The notes below the pieces were generated by a model. It saw only the letters and a program-made list of their open reading frames with translations. It was not told the origin of the DNA and ran no database searches. Below, piece by piece: positions 47,510 through 58,460 of a stretch of DNA of 64,000 nucleotides. The DNA comes from Owenia fusiformis. Its lineage: Eukaryota > Annelida > Polychaeta > Sabellida > Oweniidae. Numbering within the stretch: the stretch's first letter is position 1; each line of letters opens with the position of its first letter. The stretch spans positions 27,140,822-27,204,821 of the forward strand of contig CAIIXF020000008.1 in the NCBI GenBank assembly GCA_903813345.2, given 5' to 3'. Both the position numbers and the translations under genes were made by a program.

Positions 47510-47799
47510 AACTTGAAATATGGATTGTATGGCTTGAAGTATGGCTTGCTACGTCTTGCTTGTTATTGTAGATGTTGAAAAGTGCGCCAAATTATGATTC
47601 CCGCCGTTGACGTCATGTATAGGCTTTAGTTTCGTATTCACTTTATTTTCGTATTTTCTCAGAGTATTCTTTTGGCCTACCTAAATAAGTCTTAAATCAT
47701 TCTGAAAAATAGATCTAAATTATATATATTTGATTTTAGACTTTTTCTGACCCCCTATCCAATGTTGTCATAAATTTATATACTGGCGTATAAGTATTT
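47510..47799 (-). repeat. Ngaro terminal repeat A1
   Basis: A 290-bp direct repeat of 41445-41734. It includes CCCGCCGTTGACGTCATG and ends at the LINE junction TTCGTTCGTGGG. It marks the 5' end of the element and probably holds its promoter. Confidence 0.9.
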
Positions 47800-47929
47800 T
47801 TCGTTCGTGGGATATTTTTTTCACCATATAACCGAACGGGAAGTTTTTGAATAGGACTACATGATCTGAATGGATGAGAGGATTCAATGGGCTGGGATTT
47901 GAGAAATTATGATTTGAACTTTGCCAATT

Positions 47930-48484
47930 TTACATGTATTCCAATGGGTGAAAAAGTAAGTTGCTTTCTACCAAAGAATTCACTTTACGATATAGGGTCT
48001 CATTGTCTGTCTTTGATCCATGTAGTTCCTTAGTTAGGATTGACAATTTATTTTCATAGTTCAGTATTTCTTTCTTCAGATCCTGTACTTTCATAGCACT
48101 GGTTGCATTTGTAATCTTGATCTCATCCAGGCGTTGCTTATCAGATATTTTAAGCCTGTTTTCAAGATCCAATATAGCAGCATTTTTCCTATCTATTTCC
48201 TGTGCATATTTCATATCCATTGCTTCAACCTTTGTTTCTGATTGCGTTATTTTATGTCTGAGTTTTGAGTTTTGTCTCGAGAGGTCGGTCTCTTTAGTGC
48301 TTTTTATTCCAGATTAAGAAATGGTCTCAGTAGGCTTAGAGGAAGTGTTATGTACAGCAGTAGATGGAGTGGAGATTGGCGTTGATGATGTATATTGAGA
48401 TATATGTAGGTCTCCAGTAGCAGGCTGGGATGGGATTGTCCCCACAGTTTTCCCATTGATTTGTGAGTCATTTTGTAAGTCCTG
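47930..48484 (-). pseudogene. LINE ORF1, N-terminal part with coiled coil, one in-frame stop
   Basis: One reading frame runs from the insertion junction through a Ser/Thr/Pro-rich stretch (YTSSTPISTPSTAV) to a TAA at 48314-48316. It continues in the same frame into a long coiled coil (TDLSRQNSKLRHK, DLENRLKISDKQ, LNYENKLSILTKEL) and ends at 47930. The Ngaro element interrupts the sequence 130 bp further on. Coiled-coil ORF1 proteins trimerise and bind LINE RNA. The stop marks this copy as decayed. Confidence 0.65.
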
Positions 48485-48648
48485 TAAACAGTGACACATT
48501 AGTGAATATTTGATTACAGTGACATCTATAAATAATTTTGTTTGAATTTACCCTTTGCATTCGTTCGACTTCACTTCTCAATAGAGAGAGCTCCGTCTAG
48601 TTTAACTAGACTCTGCACGCAGGGTAATTTGAATTTGGTTTAATTTTT

Positions 48649-48725
48649 TAGTTTAGCTACAAGCCCTTGTGAGCCCCCACTACAACAAGTGTGGTGGGCG
48701 TCACACAAACTTGTAGCTAGACTAT
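48649..48725. mobile_element. Small TIR element (TAGTCTAGCT family), copy 2 version
   Basis: Ends TAGTTTAGCTACAAG and CTTGTAGCTAGACTA. It matches 22627-22705 and so was present before the duplication. Confidence 0.6.
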
Positions 48726-49411
48726 ACTTTTCCGATCTCATCAAAATAACCGGATTCAAACTGATGAGTTTTTATTATACTCACCACTTCTTATTCATTG
48801 TAATTGTCAAATATTTGTTTTTGTATTTGTTTTTTTTGTAATTTACAAAGAGATATGATAATCTATGTGAAACCCTATTGAAATATACAATCGTCAATCC
48901 TGTCATTACGCAGCCTAAGACTAATCATTACGTTAAGCCTACCTACCCAAGTTACCTTTATTTTGAAAGATGGACTGTTTTCCTATTTTTAGAAATTAAG
49001 CTTTCTTCAAAAATGTACTATCAGAGAGGAACTGACTTTTGTATACGTTTTTTGTTGTTGTCGTGCCCACAAAAGAAATATATTTAAAGATAGCTACTAA
49101 TACCAAGTTATATTTACAAATTCTCCACTGTTCTTTCATACCTAATAATAATCATTTAAACCCTCTAACAATTTGCATAGGAGCGTGACTTCGTTAAAAT
49201 CGTGTATATGGCAAGTTCTGTTTTGTGATTTTCGCCAAGTAGGTTAGAACTTACAGTTTAACTCATCACAATAAATTCACTTAAAATTGATATTTCACAT
49301 TGACTTAGGATGAAACAAATCTTAGACACAGGCTAATGTAACAATACTTCAGATTTGCTTGTTACATTAGGTACAGTCAGTTGTTTTGATCCTGTTAATA
49401 CGCCATTAATA

Positions 49412-49899
49412 GAGAGGTTAAGCAAATACGGTTTTTCAAAACGTATACGTAAACGCAAAGTACATTGAATCAACATAGGATTGTATCGCTTTAGTCTACT
49501 TCAGATACCCGTTCAACTTCAAAGTTGCGTGTTTAGAACGGGAGATTTACATATTTCACGTTGCTATCAACGGGAATCATTATACTCATGTCTGTTGAAT
49601 ACTATCCTTGCAATTTTGATTTCGATGCAGAGTATAATTCTTTCTGAAGAAGATGATGTATGTTACGCATGATTTAACTCCAATAATCTTACGAAACGAG
49701 CTCGTTTAAAATATGTATTAGAAAACCAGCTATTGAACTTCATCAATGGCATACTATGTAATCATTACAAGCTATGGTGTAGTCTAAACAAACACTAGAG
49801 CTGAACGGCTATTTATGTGTGAACTCTACATGTATTTGTATAGGGGCCATTGATACGTTTAAGTTGCGTTCTGGATTTTATACGGTAGCTTAACCTCTC
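49412..49899. mobile_element. 488-bp TIR element (GAGAGGTTAAGC ends)
   Basis: Inverted ends GAGAGGTTAAGC and GCTTAACCTCTC, with weaker pairing further in. It lies in the block absent from copy 1, so it inserted after the duplication. It has no coding capacity. Confidence 0.55.
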
Positions 49900-50544
49900 C
49901 AATAAACAATCATCAAAACGTTAACCTGAGCATATTTGAAGTGCTAAGTTTTTATCATTTTCTAATTGTGGATTAGTATCTTTTACGAGACTGAAGTGTT
50001 TTGTACATGCACATATCAGTCACTAAACTATTCGTAACAAACATTGACGTAATTATTTAATTTGTTATCATCGTTATATGTCAGATATGATATTTGATTA
50101 ATATCAAATATTATCTACCAAAATAAGAATAAGAATCGCCGAGTCACATTCGTTGAGTACACTTGGAGCAAAGAAGTCAGGTTTGCAAGAGTTTGAAATT
50201 GACGTACAGTAGCAAGCCAACAATGAATTTGATGTACAGGGTGAGTCAAAAAGGTAAACAAATGTTTATATTCAGTCATGCAGCATGGGTTTAAAATCAA
50301 ATGTGACACAATCAAACCTTCTTCAATGTGTTTCCATTATACCTAGTTTAATTGGTCTATCTCCATAATTCTGGTGTTGTGTTTTGAGGCAAACTTGAAC
50401 ATTGCGGACGAAGTCGTTTCAAAAGTCGTTTCAAAAGTTGTTAGTGTAGACCATCTTCGCACGCTCGGTCTTCACTGCGTTCACCGACGGGAGCCGAGTG
50501 AACGAAGATGAGTGTAGACACTAGCCCCACAGATAAAAGTCCGG

Positions 50545-51407
50545 AGGGGTCATTCATCAAGATATCGCAATCACTGCGACGTCGCAGACACTGCGACCAC
50601 CTTGCGAGGTCGCAGTGACTGCGACTGCGACCTATTCATTAACAAATCGCAGTCTGCGATGTCCCTGCGACCAGTCGCAGTGATTACCACGTGCACGTAC
50701 TTGTACACGTGTTTGTTATCCTTTCGAGATCCTCTTGTATCATTTCGTAAACTTTTATAATAGTTAACCTAGGCATGTGATATCGCAAAATAAGGTCCAC
50801 ATCATCGTATATTTGAAGAGGATCTGTACGATCCCTAAATACGCGTTCTCTACGCAGAGCGTTACGGTTGAAATCAACCATCAGTTGCGCCATTTTGAAC
50901 GAATAAACGCTGCCAGCAGACGATTAAACACGTCATGCAAGACTGACAATATGATATTGATGGAAACTGAGTGGGTACAGCCACGTGGGTTCAAACCACG
51001 TGTAACGCACAATCACTTCGACCGGTCGCACGGTGAAGTATTTAAAAATACAAGCCGAAAACTAGCTGTTTTTGATAACATCACAAACATGTTAAACATA
51101 ATGCATATGTTGTGCAATTTTAATATATCATGGATCGAATATCGAACTATACGTCCTAGAATTTCCATATAATTTCATAAAGAAATTCAATTAATTTAAG
51201 ACATGTTTCTTGAACTTAAACCACTGCGACTGGGTACCACCAGTCGCTTAAATTTGGACCATTTTAGGGGTATTTCACTGCGACGTCGCAGGAAATTCTA
51301 CCGATCGCAGTCGCACGAGATTGATGAATAGAACGTAATCGCTAAAAATGGCCATTGCGACATCGCAGGCTTGTGACGTGCTTGCGATAGCTTGATGAAT
51401 GAGCCCT
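50545..51407 (-). mobile_element. PIF/Harbinger deletion derivative with 3-bp target duplication
   Basis: Inverted ends AGGGGTCATTCATCAAGATA and the complement of TATCG-like AGCTTGATGAATGAGCCCT enclose 863 bp. CGG flanks both sides (50542-50544, 51408-51410), the three-base duplication size of PIF/Harbinger. Many GCGAC/GTCGC palindromes lie near both ends. The transposase is reduced to an N-terminal piece. Confidence 0.75.
50684..50893 (-). pseudogene. N-terminal fragment of a PIF/Harbinger (HARBI1-like) transposase
   Basis: 69 residues from the ATG at 50893: NRNALRRERVFRDRTDPLQ, then YDDVDLILRY and VYEMIQEDLERIT. This resembles the start of Harbinger transposases (RVFRDR...YDD...RY). The DDE catalytic domain is missing, so the element depends on an enzyme supplied elsewhere. 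Confidence 0.6.
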
Positions 51408-51788
51408 CGGGGGATTTATGTCTAGTGTGGCGCGTTTCGGTATGTGGATCATGTTTTGTAAATGGCCATGGAATTGCGGCAATTAGAATTAGAGGTAAAC
51501 CAACAAAACTTTATGTAATGAAAGAACATTAAATAAGGTTTGACTGTACTAAATATGACTTTAAACCCATGTTAAATGACTGAGTTACTAGCATATATTT
51601 GTTTGGGTTACACTTTTTTGGCTCACCCTGTAGTTTGACAGAATGTCGACTAGCGAACCACACCGGTACGCCTCTAGAGGGGACTGATATACAATGGAAT
51701 TAGAATAAAAACTATACACCTAGCTCATAGGTTTCATATTTCAATAACAATAAACGTTGACTTTGAGGTGACAGAACCTGATATTATC

Positions 51789-54010
51789 ATGGCTACAGAC
51801 GAAAAAGGAATAGAACAAGACATAAAAGATGCGTTAAAGGGGGGCAATGAAACTGAATTGCAAAAACTTCTCACTAATTTATCAAATCAACGTAAGTGTC
51901 CAGAGGGCCTCATAGTATGGGCGTTTGGGAACAATATCCAAGTGAGCAAAGAGACCATCCAGATATTAGTGGAATATGGAATGGATGTTAACGCCAGATA
52001 CGACAGCAAAGAGTTTTTCTCAGATGATGAGAGTAAGACTGCATTAATGTTTGCTGTACAGAGAAATGATGTGGACTGTTGTCGTGCTCTGATGGACCAT
52101 GGTGCTGACGTCAATGCCAGTGACATGATATATGGGAAGACTACATTGGTGTATGCTGTAGAGCTGAATAATGTGGAATGTTGTCGTGCTCTAATAGACC
52201 ATGGTGCTGACGTCAATGCCAGTGACATGATATATGGGAAGACTACATTGGTGTATGCTGTAGAGCTGAATAATGTGGAATGTTGTCGTGCTCTAATAGA
52301 CCATGGTGCTGACGTTAATGCCAGTGACGCATATGGGAAGACTGCATTGGTGTATGCTGTAGAGAATAATAATGTGGAATGTTGTCGTGCTCTGATAGAC
52401 CATGATGCTGACGTTAATGCCAGTGACCACGATGGGAAGAATGCATTGGTGTATGCTGTAGAGAAGAATAATATGGAATGTTATCGTGCTCTGATATACC
52501 ATGGTGCTGACGTCAATGCCAGAGACAAAAATGGGAAGAGTGCATTGATGTATGCTGTAGAGAATAAAAATGTGGAATGTTGTCGTGCTCTGATAGACCA
52601 TGGTGTTGGCGTTAATGCCAGAGACAAAAATGGGCAGAGTGCATTGATGTATGCTGTAGAGAATAAAAATGTGGAATGTTGTCGTGCTCTGATAGACCAT
52701 GGTGCTGACGTTAATGTCATTGACGGATATAGGAAGACTGCATTGATATATGCTGTAGAGGAGAATAATGTGGAATGTTGTCGTGCTCTGATAGACCATG
52801 GTACTGACGTTAATGCCAGTGATATGTTTGGAGAGACTGCATTGATGTTTGCTATAGAGAAGAATAATGTGGAATGTTGTCGTGCTCTGATAGACCATGG
52901 TGCTGACGTTAATACCAGTGGCGGACATCGGAAGACTGCATTGATGTATGCTGTAGAGAAGAATAATGTGGAATGTTGTCGTGCTCTGATAGACCATGGT
53001 GCTGACGTTAATGCCAGAGACTACTTTTGGAAGACTGCATTGATGTATGCTGTAGAGCTGAATGATGTGCAATGTTGTCGTGCTCTGATAGACCATGGTG
53101 CTGACGTTAATGCCAGTGGCGGATATCGGAAGACTGCATTGATGTATGCTGTAGAGAAGAATAATGTGGAATGTTGTCGTGCTCTGATAGACCATGGTGC
53201 TGATGTTAATGCCAGTGACGACGATTGGAAGACTGCATTGATATATGCTGTAAAGAAGAAGAATGTGGAATGTTGTCGTGCTCTGATAGACCATGGTGCT
53301 GACGTTAATGCCAGTGGCGGATATCGGAAGACTGCATTGATGTATGCTGTAGAGAAGAATAATGTGGAATGTTGTCATCCTCTGATAGACCATGGTGCTG
53401 ATGTTAATGCCAGTGGCGAATATGGGAAGACTGCATTGATGTATGCTGTAGAGAGGAATAATGTGGAATGTTGTCGTGCTCTGATAGACCATGGTGCTGA
53501 CGGTGCTGACTGTATTGATGATTGCTGTGAAGAAAAAGCATATGGATTGTTTCCATACACTTGTAGATCATGGTGCCGATGTAAACGCTTCTGATGTAGA
53601 GGGAAAGACAGTATTGTCCCTAATAAGTGGTTTCGCCACTAGAGATTGTATTGAAATGTATTGCATTCTAAAATTAAATGATGCAAAGGATAATAATTTT
53701 GAAAGACTGATGTCTCTGAACGAAAACGCATCGGCAGACCAGCAAAACGTAGCAAGTCAACAATTAGATGAATTGACCAAAAGGTCAAAACTTTCTTTAA
53801 AACATCGAGCAAGGCATTCTATCCATCTCATTCGAATGACAAGTAAAAGCGGTTACAAACACATAATCAAAGATTTGATCGACAGAAAGCATTTACCATA
53901 TTCGATGAAGTCATTCATGCTCTTTGAAGATGACATTAGAGAGATGATGGAAGTTCTGTCTGAACTCCAACGCCGACATGCAGAGGCAACCGAAGCTAAA
54001 GCTATGTTAG
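51789..54010 (+). pseudogene. Ankyrin-array gene 2, exon 1, frameshifted copy
   Basis: Paralogue of 24959-29783. The ATG at 51789 matches by homology (MATDEKGIEQ against MATDDERLEQ). The cap is followed by only about 15 ankyrin units, with variants not seen in gene 1 (ASDMIYG, ASDAYG, ARDKNG). Near 53495-53510 a net loss of about 20 bases shifts the frame: the first frame ends at 53594, whereas the homologous C-terminal part, including the SOCS-box-like SLKHRARHSIHL, continues in another frame to 54045. The donor TTAG|GTATGT at 54010/54011 is conserved. It may be a pseudogene, or it may encode an ankyrin-only protein ending at 53594. Exons 2-3 are not in the window. Confidence 0.8.
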
Positions 54011-55638
54011 GTATGTACAGGAACTTGATATTCATTAAATATTGACATTACCGGTCTTTCGTTTTGTTTAATTCCTGATAAAACAAAGGTTACTGATAAA
54101 ATGGAAATTGACAGACATTTTGTTACTGAATTGTCACAGTATGGTACCACACGAGTAAATGACAGAAGTGCTATTCCGAAATACACACTTGGTGCCTTTT
54201 TTAATTGAACTATACGATGCAATTATTTTCACGGGTAGTATCTGAAGCCCCGTCATGATTTAGAAATCGCGAGCAAGTTCCCGCTGAAATCGCGAGCAAT
54301 TAAAAGAAATGAAGGGGTATATTTTGTTAAATTAAATTGTATGTTGTACAAAGCGTTTTCATTTAATTTTATTCAATTATCACATGGCAGTGATACTAAA
54401 AAGCAACTGCTGCAAAACAAGTATCGCGATCTGATGTTCTGAATTTCGTTATTTGATAATTGGAGAGAGAATGTATCATCTTAAATCTTTATCTATATAT
54501 TTCTATATTTTATAAATGAAGAAGGTCGTTGCCCTTCAGTTGAAATGTTTATAATGATATGAAATAAAGGTATTCTGAGTTTCACTTCCTAAAGCTTCGC
54601 CGAAATTTATATATTTCCATTTTACCATATCCCTCAAGGCCCCGCTTTTAACATGAGCAATAAACTAAAGATCCCGCTGAAAACATGAGGAGGCCCCGCT
54701 GAAAACATGAGGAGGTCCCGCTGAAATCAGGAGCAAGTGTCTCTCCAAAATGGAGTGAAGTCCGATTTTACTCTGCAAATCTGCCACGATTGTAGCCAAC
54801 GTAATAGATATAATAATTATTGATACTCTACAGAGCACATGTATATCATATATCATTGTTATTATTGTTATTATTGTGACAACTAAACATGTACATGTGC
54901 GACTCTTTTAATATTATGTAATATCATTGTTATTTACGACTCTCTTTCATCATCAACTATCAATTCTTTAAAAAGGTCTCACGTGATTATGTTATTATGA
55001 TAAGTTCTACCAGCGCAAGAGGCGCATATACGTATGTTTAGGCCATCATAAAAAAGTACCAAAAATATTACGGACTTTCCCAACCGCCCACCCGTATTTG
55101 ACTCCCATACAATAATTCCCTGAGCCAGATGGCCTAATGCCAACCCCCTCTCATGAAGATGACCGATGACAAAGTTGTGCAGCAACCCAGTGGCTGAACG
55201 GATGTGATTCATGTGAAGCAGGGATCTTATCTGGAAATAGCAGCATCCAATTGCAAAAACTCGGCAATACAATAAACTGCTGTAAAAATAAAATTAATGT
55301 TAAGTTGATGATTTCGCGCGTCATGTGGAACCAAGTGTTTAAAAGATGAGAGGAATTCCATCATGTTGAAGTACAGGTCGCATTTCAGCATCACATGGAT
55401 CGGTGTTTCCGATTGTCTTGTCTTGTCTGGTTTGCTCAGCCAGCTAAAAATGTCATGTGAGATACAATGAGACGCGCAAATTAAGAAGCACGGGACATGT
55501 GGAGCTCAGTTTAGAATCAAAGCACGGAACATGTGGAGCTCAGTTTTGAATTCCATTATGGAAACAGATTTAAAATCAGAAATATTATTATTGAAATAAT
55601 ACATTCAAAATGATTTGGTTCGTAATCGTAATAGATAA

Positions 55639-55775
55639 GGGAGTTTAAGCTTGCAAATAAAATCTAAACGTCAACCTATACGTATGACCAATCGCCAAAA
55701 CAAATGCATCGTTTAATATTTCCCGTTCACGTTTAGGTTGTAAAAAACATCGTAAGCTTAAACAACCTATTATCA
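55639..55775. repeat. Dispersed GGGAGTTTAAGC repeat
   Basis: Copy of the family at 18487-18667, 21722-21822 and 35360-35460 (GGGAGTTTAAGCTTGCAAAT ... CACGTTTAGGTTGT). It is non-coding. Confidence 0.55.
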
Positions 55776-58320
55776 CGATACATCAACGTATAAATTGTTA
55801 ACACTTTTAACACCAATGCAAAGATTGACCAAATGAAACAAATTTTTCAATAATAAAATGCCATATCGAATGTGCCACTTCAGTGTTTTAGCATATCAAA
55901 GTATTTTGCAACCTAAGTGACATCATAGTGAAATCATTGCATGTAGGTAGCAAAACGTTTTGAACAAAATCAAAATTGATAAATGTTGAATGACAATCAC
56001 ATTAATTAAGTTCTATACGTATGAAACTAAACGCAACGGAATATTTGTACATGTATTTTAAAAACATAAATATACAGTGCGTATCAAAAAACGCAACAGA
56101 TCGTTATCTCGGAAAAGCACAAAACCAGTGATAACAGCATTGATTTCATTCAATGCACTGTAAAGCCATATGTCTCCTCTTTACAATGATATATCATTCA
56201 TTGATATTTGGTCATGGTTGGGCGAGTAATCATTCCATTTGCAAAGTGCGCCCAAAATTAGCTTTGGGCCAAGTTATAAAAATCGCAAAAGTCAGTGTAC
56301 GGAGCCCGATGCAATATTGGAAGAAAACATAAAACCAATGCTGATTGCATCCTTTTCATTTAATGTACCAAAAATCCGGATTACTCCTCCTTGCAATGGA
56401 ATATCATTCATTCACAGGGAGTCATGGCTGACCGAATAATCGTTGATATTGCAAAGTGGGGCAAAATTCAGCTCGGACCCAAGTTTTAAACATTGCAAAA
56501 GTCAGTACAACGGGCACTGGGGCTATTGGAAGAAGGTGTGACAGGTGTGGTATAGACAGTAAAGTGTTCATACTCATACTCTTGCAAGAATACATCCAAT
56601 ACCCCTCCAAATTGCTACCACTTTCTTGCACATAAAGATGCGCTCATCTGTCCACGTCATGCATGGTTCAGCCCTGAGTCATCTGTGGGTTAAAGCAGAT
56701 AAAAGCAGCACATGGGCAACTCTTTCTCGAGGTTTTGCAATATCTGGTGGAGGAATTGTGAGCACAGATGCTCCTGAGAGAGTATCCTGTTAATAATCAA
56801 AGATTCGAGGTAATAAATGTGGATGGATATCTGAAAGAACGGGAAAACCGGTGTAAAGGGTAGGAGGTCCTATCAGTTATGGCCTTCTTCGAATAGCATT
56901 TGTGTTTCAAATAATAATAGTATGACACAAATGTTAGTGCAACCAGGTGCAATCGGACCTGTAAGCATTACTATTATATGCAATTTTCCGTTTTGTAAAC
57001 TTCGATATACATAGCTAAGTATGGTGTATATTCCTTAGTTTTTTATAGAAATCTACAAAATTCCACTGCTGTTTTGTCTTAACAGTATTTTCAATCACGG
57101 CCATCACTTTTCAAACGAATTTACTAGAAATATCATAGGGTTGACTGTTATTCTCATATTTAGTAGAACTAGATGTGAATAATTTGCTACATGGCATAAT
57201 GAATATAACCAGAGGATATCGCCACGATATAATCCAGTAAACCAATATGCGGAGGGTTTTGTAACGATATACTCCAATTCTTGTTGATTTCCCCCATTTA
57301 GTACACTAATTGAAGGATATTTAGAACATCCTATGAGTTTTTCAGAAAATCATATTAATCTTCTGACGATATTGATATATGAACTCGTTCGCTTCGCTCT
57401 CCCGTGCAGATATCAATATCATCTCTAGTTAGATAAAACTGATTTTCTTTAAAATCATAGGGTATCCAAAGAATTTACATCGGATTAACGATTTCGTAAA
57501 ATGTATCATTTTGTCGAGTTATTGTTAATGGTGAAAAAGAAATGAAAAATGCATGTGTTCACCTTAAATTAGCAACAAATTATATTTAATGTAACATAAA
57601 GCTAAGGCAACAAGAAGTAGATTCTTTGTTTTGCGTCCTGGAAAATTCCAAAATCATGCAAGGGTGCAGGGAAAACAAACACAAACTCAATAAAAAACAC
57701 AATCTTATTTGCTGAGAAATGTTTACATTTTATGGGCTTAAAAAGGGATGACATACCAATTTGCAGTGATTACAAACACATAGCTAAACATTTTATACAA
57801 TATATTTAAACATACAGTAGCTATTATTCGACTGTAAAAAATAAGAAAATACACAATGTATGCCAAAGTAATCAATAAAACTGTCAATTTTGATGCAAAT
57901 CAAATTATCTGCCATTTTATCTGATTCCGATTGAACGAAACGCGACGATACGTCCAGACCCTTGTGATTGATATTTGGATGTGTTTATTTTTTCTGATTT
58001 ACTCAAAATCCTGCAAGCAATATACTTCTTATTGCCTACATTACTTTTCATATCAAATTGATGAATCTATCAGAATAATCCAAAGAACCTTTTTCAAATT
58101 ATTCGTTGTTCTTGTTCTTGGGACTTATCAACTTTCATAGACATTTCAAAACATTCCTATATTTATATGATAGTACAGAAATAAAAAGTAAAAAGAAATA
58201 GGATTTCATATAAGAGCATGGAAATATTTCAATCCTAATTTTGTAAGGGTTATGTAATGGGAGGTTTAGGCTGTTAGGATAAACCCTGTATCCAAAACCG
58301 ATCGTACATATATATATTAT

Positions 58321-58452
58321 CCTATAGTCGGTTCAGGATATTGGGATTATCCCAAGGCCTATATATTATATCTGCCCGAGGGTCGTAGGTCCCAAGGGTA
58401 GATATATTATATTGGTCAAGGAATAATCCCAATATCCTGAACCGACTATAGG
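58321..58452. repeat. 132-bp near-perfect hairpin
   Basis: CCTATAGTCGGTTCAGGATA at 58321 is repeated inverted up to 58452, with 33 paired bases. Inside is a second shorter inversion (ATATTATATCTGCCC against GGGTAGATATATTATAT). A diverged counterpart is at 63134-63250. Confidence 0.75.
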
Positions 58453-58460
58453 ATGATCTG

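Larger units (their letters stand above)
41242..47799 (-). mobile_element. Ngaro-type YR retrotransposon with intact split direct repeats
   Basis: Two pairs of direct repeats are arranged as expected for Ngaro. A 144-bp repeat lies at 41242-41385 and 41732-41875. A 290-bp repeat lies at 41445-41734 and 47510-47799. Reading the minus strand, the order is A1 (47799-47510), genes, B1 (41875-41732), A2 (41734-41445), B2 (41385-41242). B1 and A2 meet directly (a 3-bp overlap). The genes are an SGNH hydrolase, gag-like, RT/RNase H and tyrosine recombinase. The element is 6,558 bp. Repeats differ at very few positions, so insertion is recent. Such elements insert without target duplication. Confidence 0.9.
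36087..48484 (-). mobile_element. Non-LTR retrotransposon (LINE) interrupted by a Ngaro element
   Basis: Copy 1 shows the uninterrupted site at about 22440 (AAATAGTTATGAACAGTAAC). In copy 2, 12.4 kb separates the two sides. On the minus strand the order is ORF1 with coiled coil (48484-47930), the Ngaro insertion (47799-41242), the rest of ORF1 with an SGNH hydrolase (about 41003-40037), then ORF2 with AP endonuclease and reverse transcriptase, and a 3' end with AATAAA and a short TA tail. Without Ngaro it is about 5.8 kb. It has an in-frame stop and a frameshift, so it is probably dead. Clade is unassigned; the esterase ORF1 recalls CR1-group LINEs. Confidence 0.75.
48486..50236. other. Upstream region of ankyrin gene 2
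   Basis: Colinear with 22445-24459 of copy 1, with differences: a shortened stretch near 49080 and an added block (about 49335-50025). No coding sequence is supported. Confidence 0.5.
50237..51630. mobile_element. Mariner-like MITE interrupted by a 1,030-bp insertion
   Basis: Same element and site as 24460-24858, with TA flanks. At 50404/51435 it is split by an insertion (50405-51434) absent from copy 1. That insertion in turn contains a PIF/Harbinger derivative. Confidence 0.75.

Noticed and set aside
50777..51172. 131-codon plus-strand frame
   Set aside because: It lies inside the Harbinger derivative, opposite the transposase relic, with no known domain.
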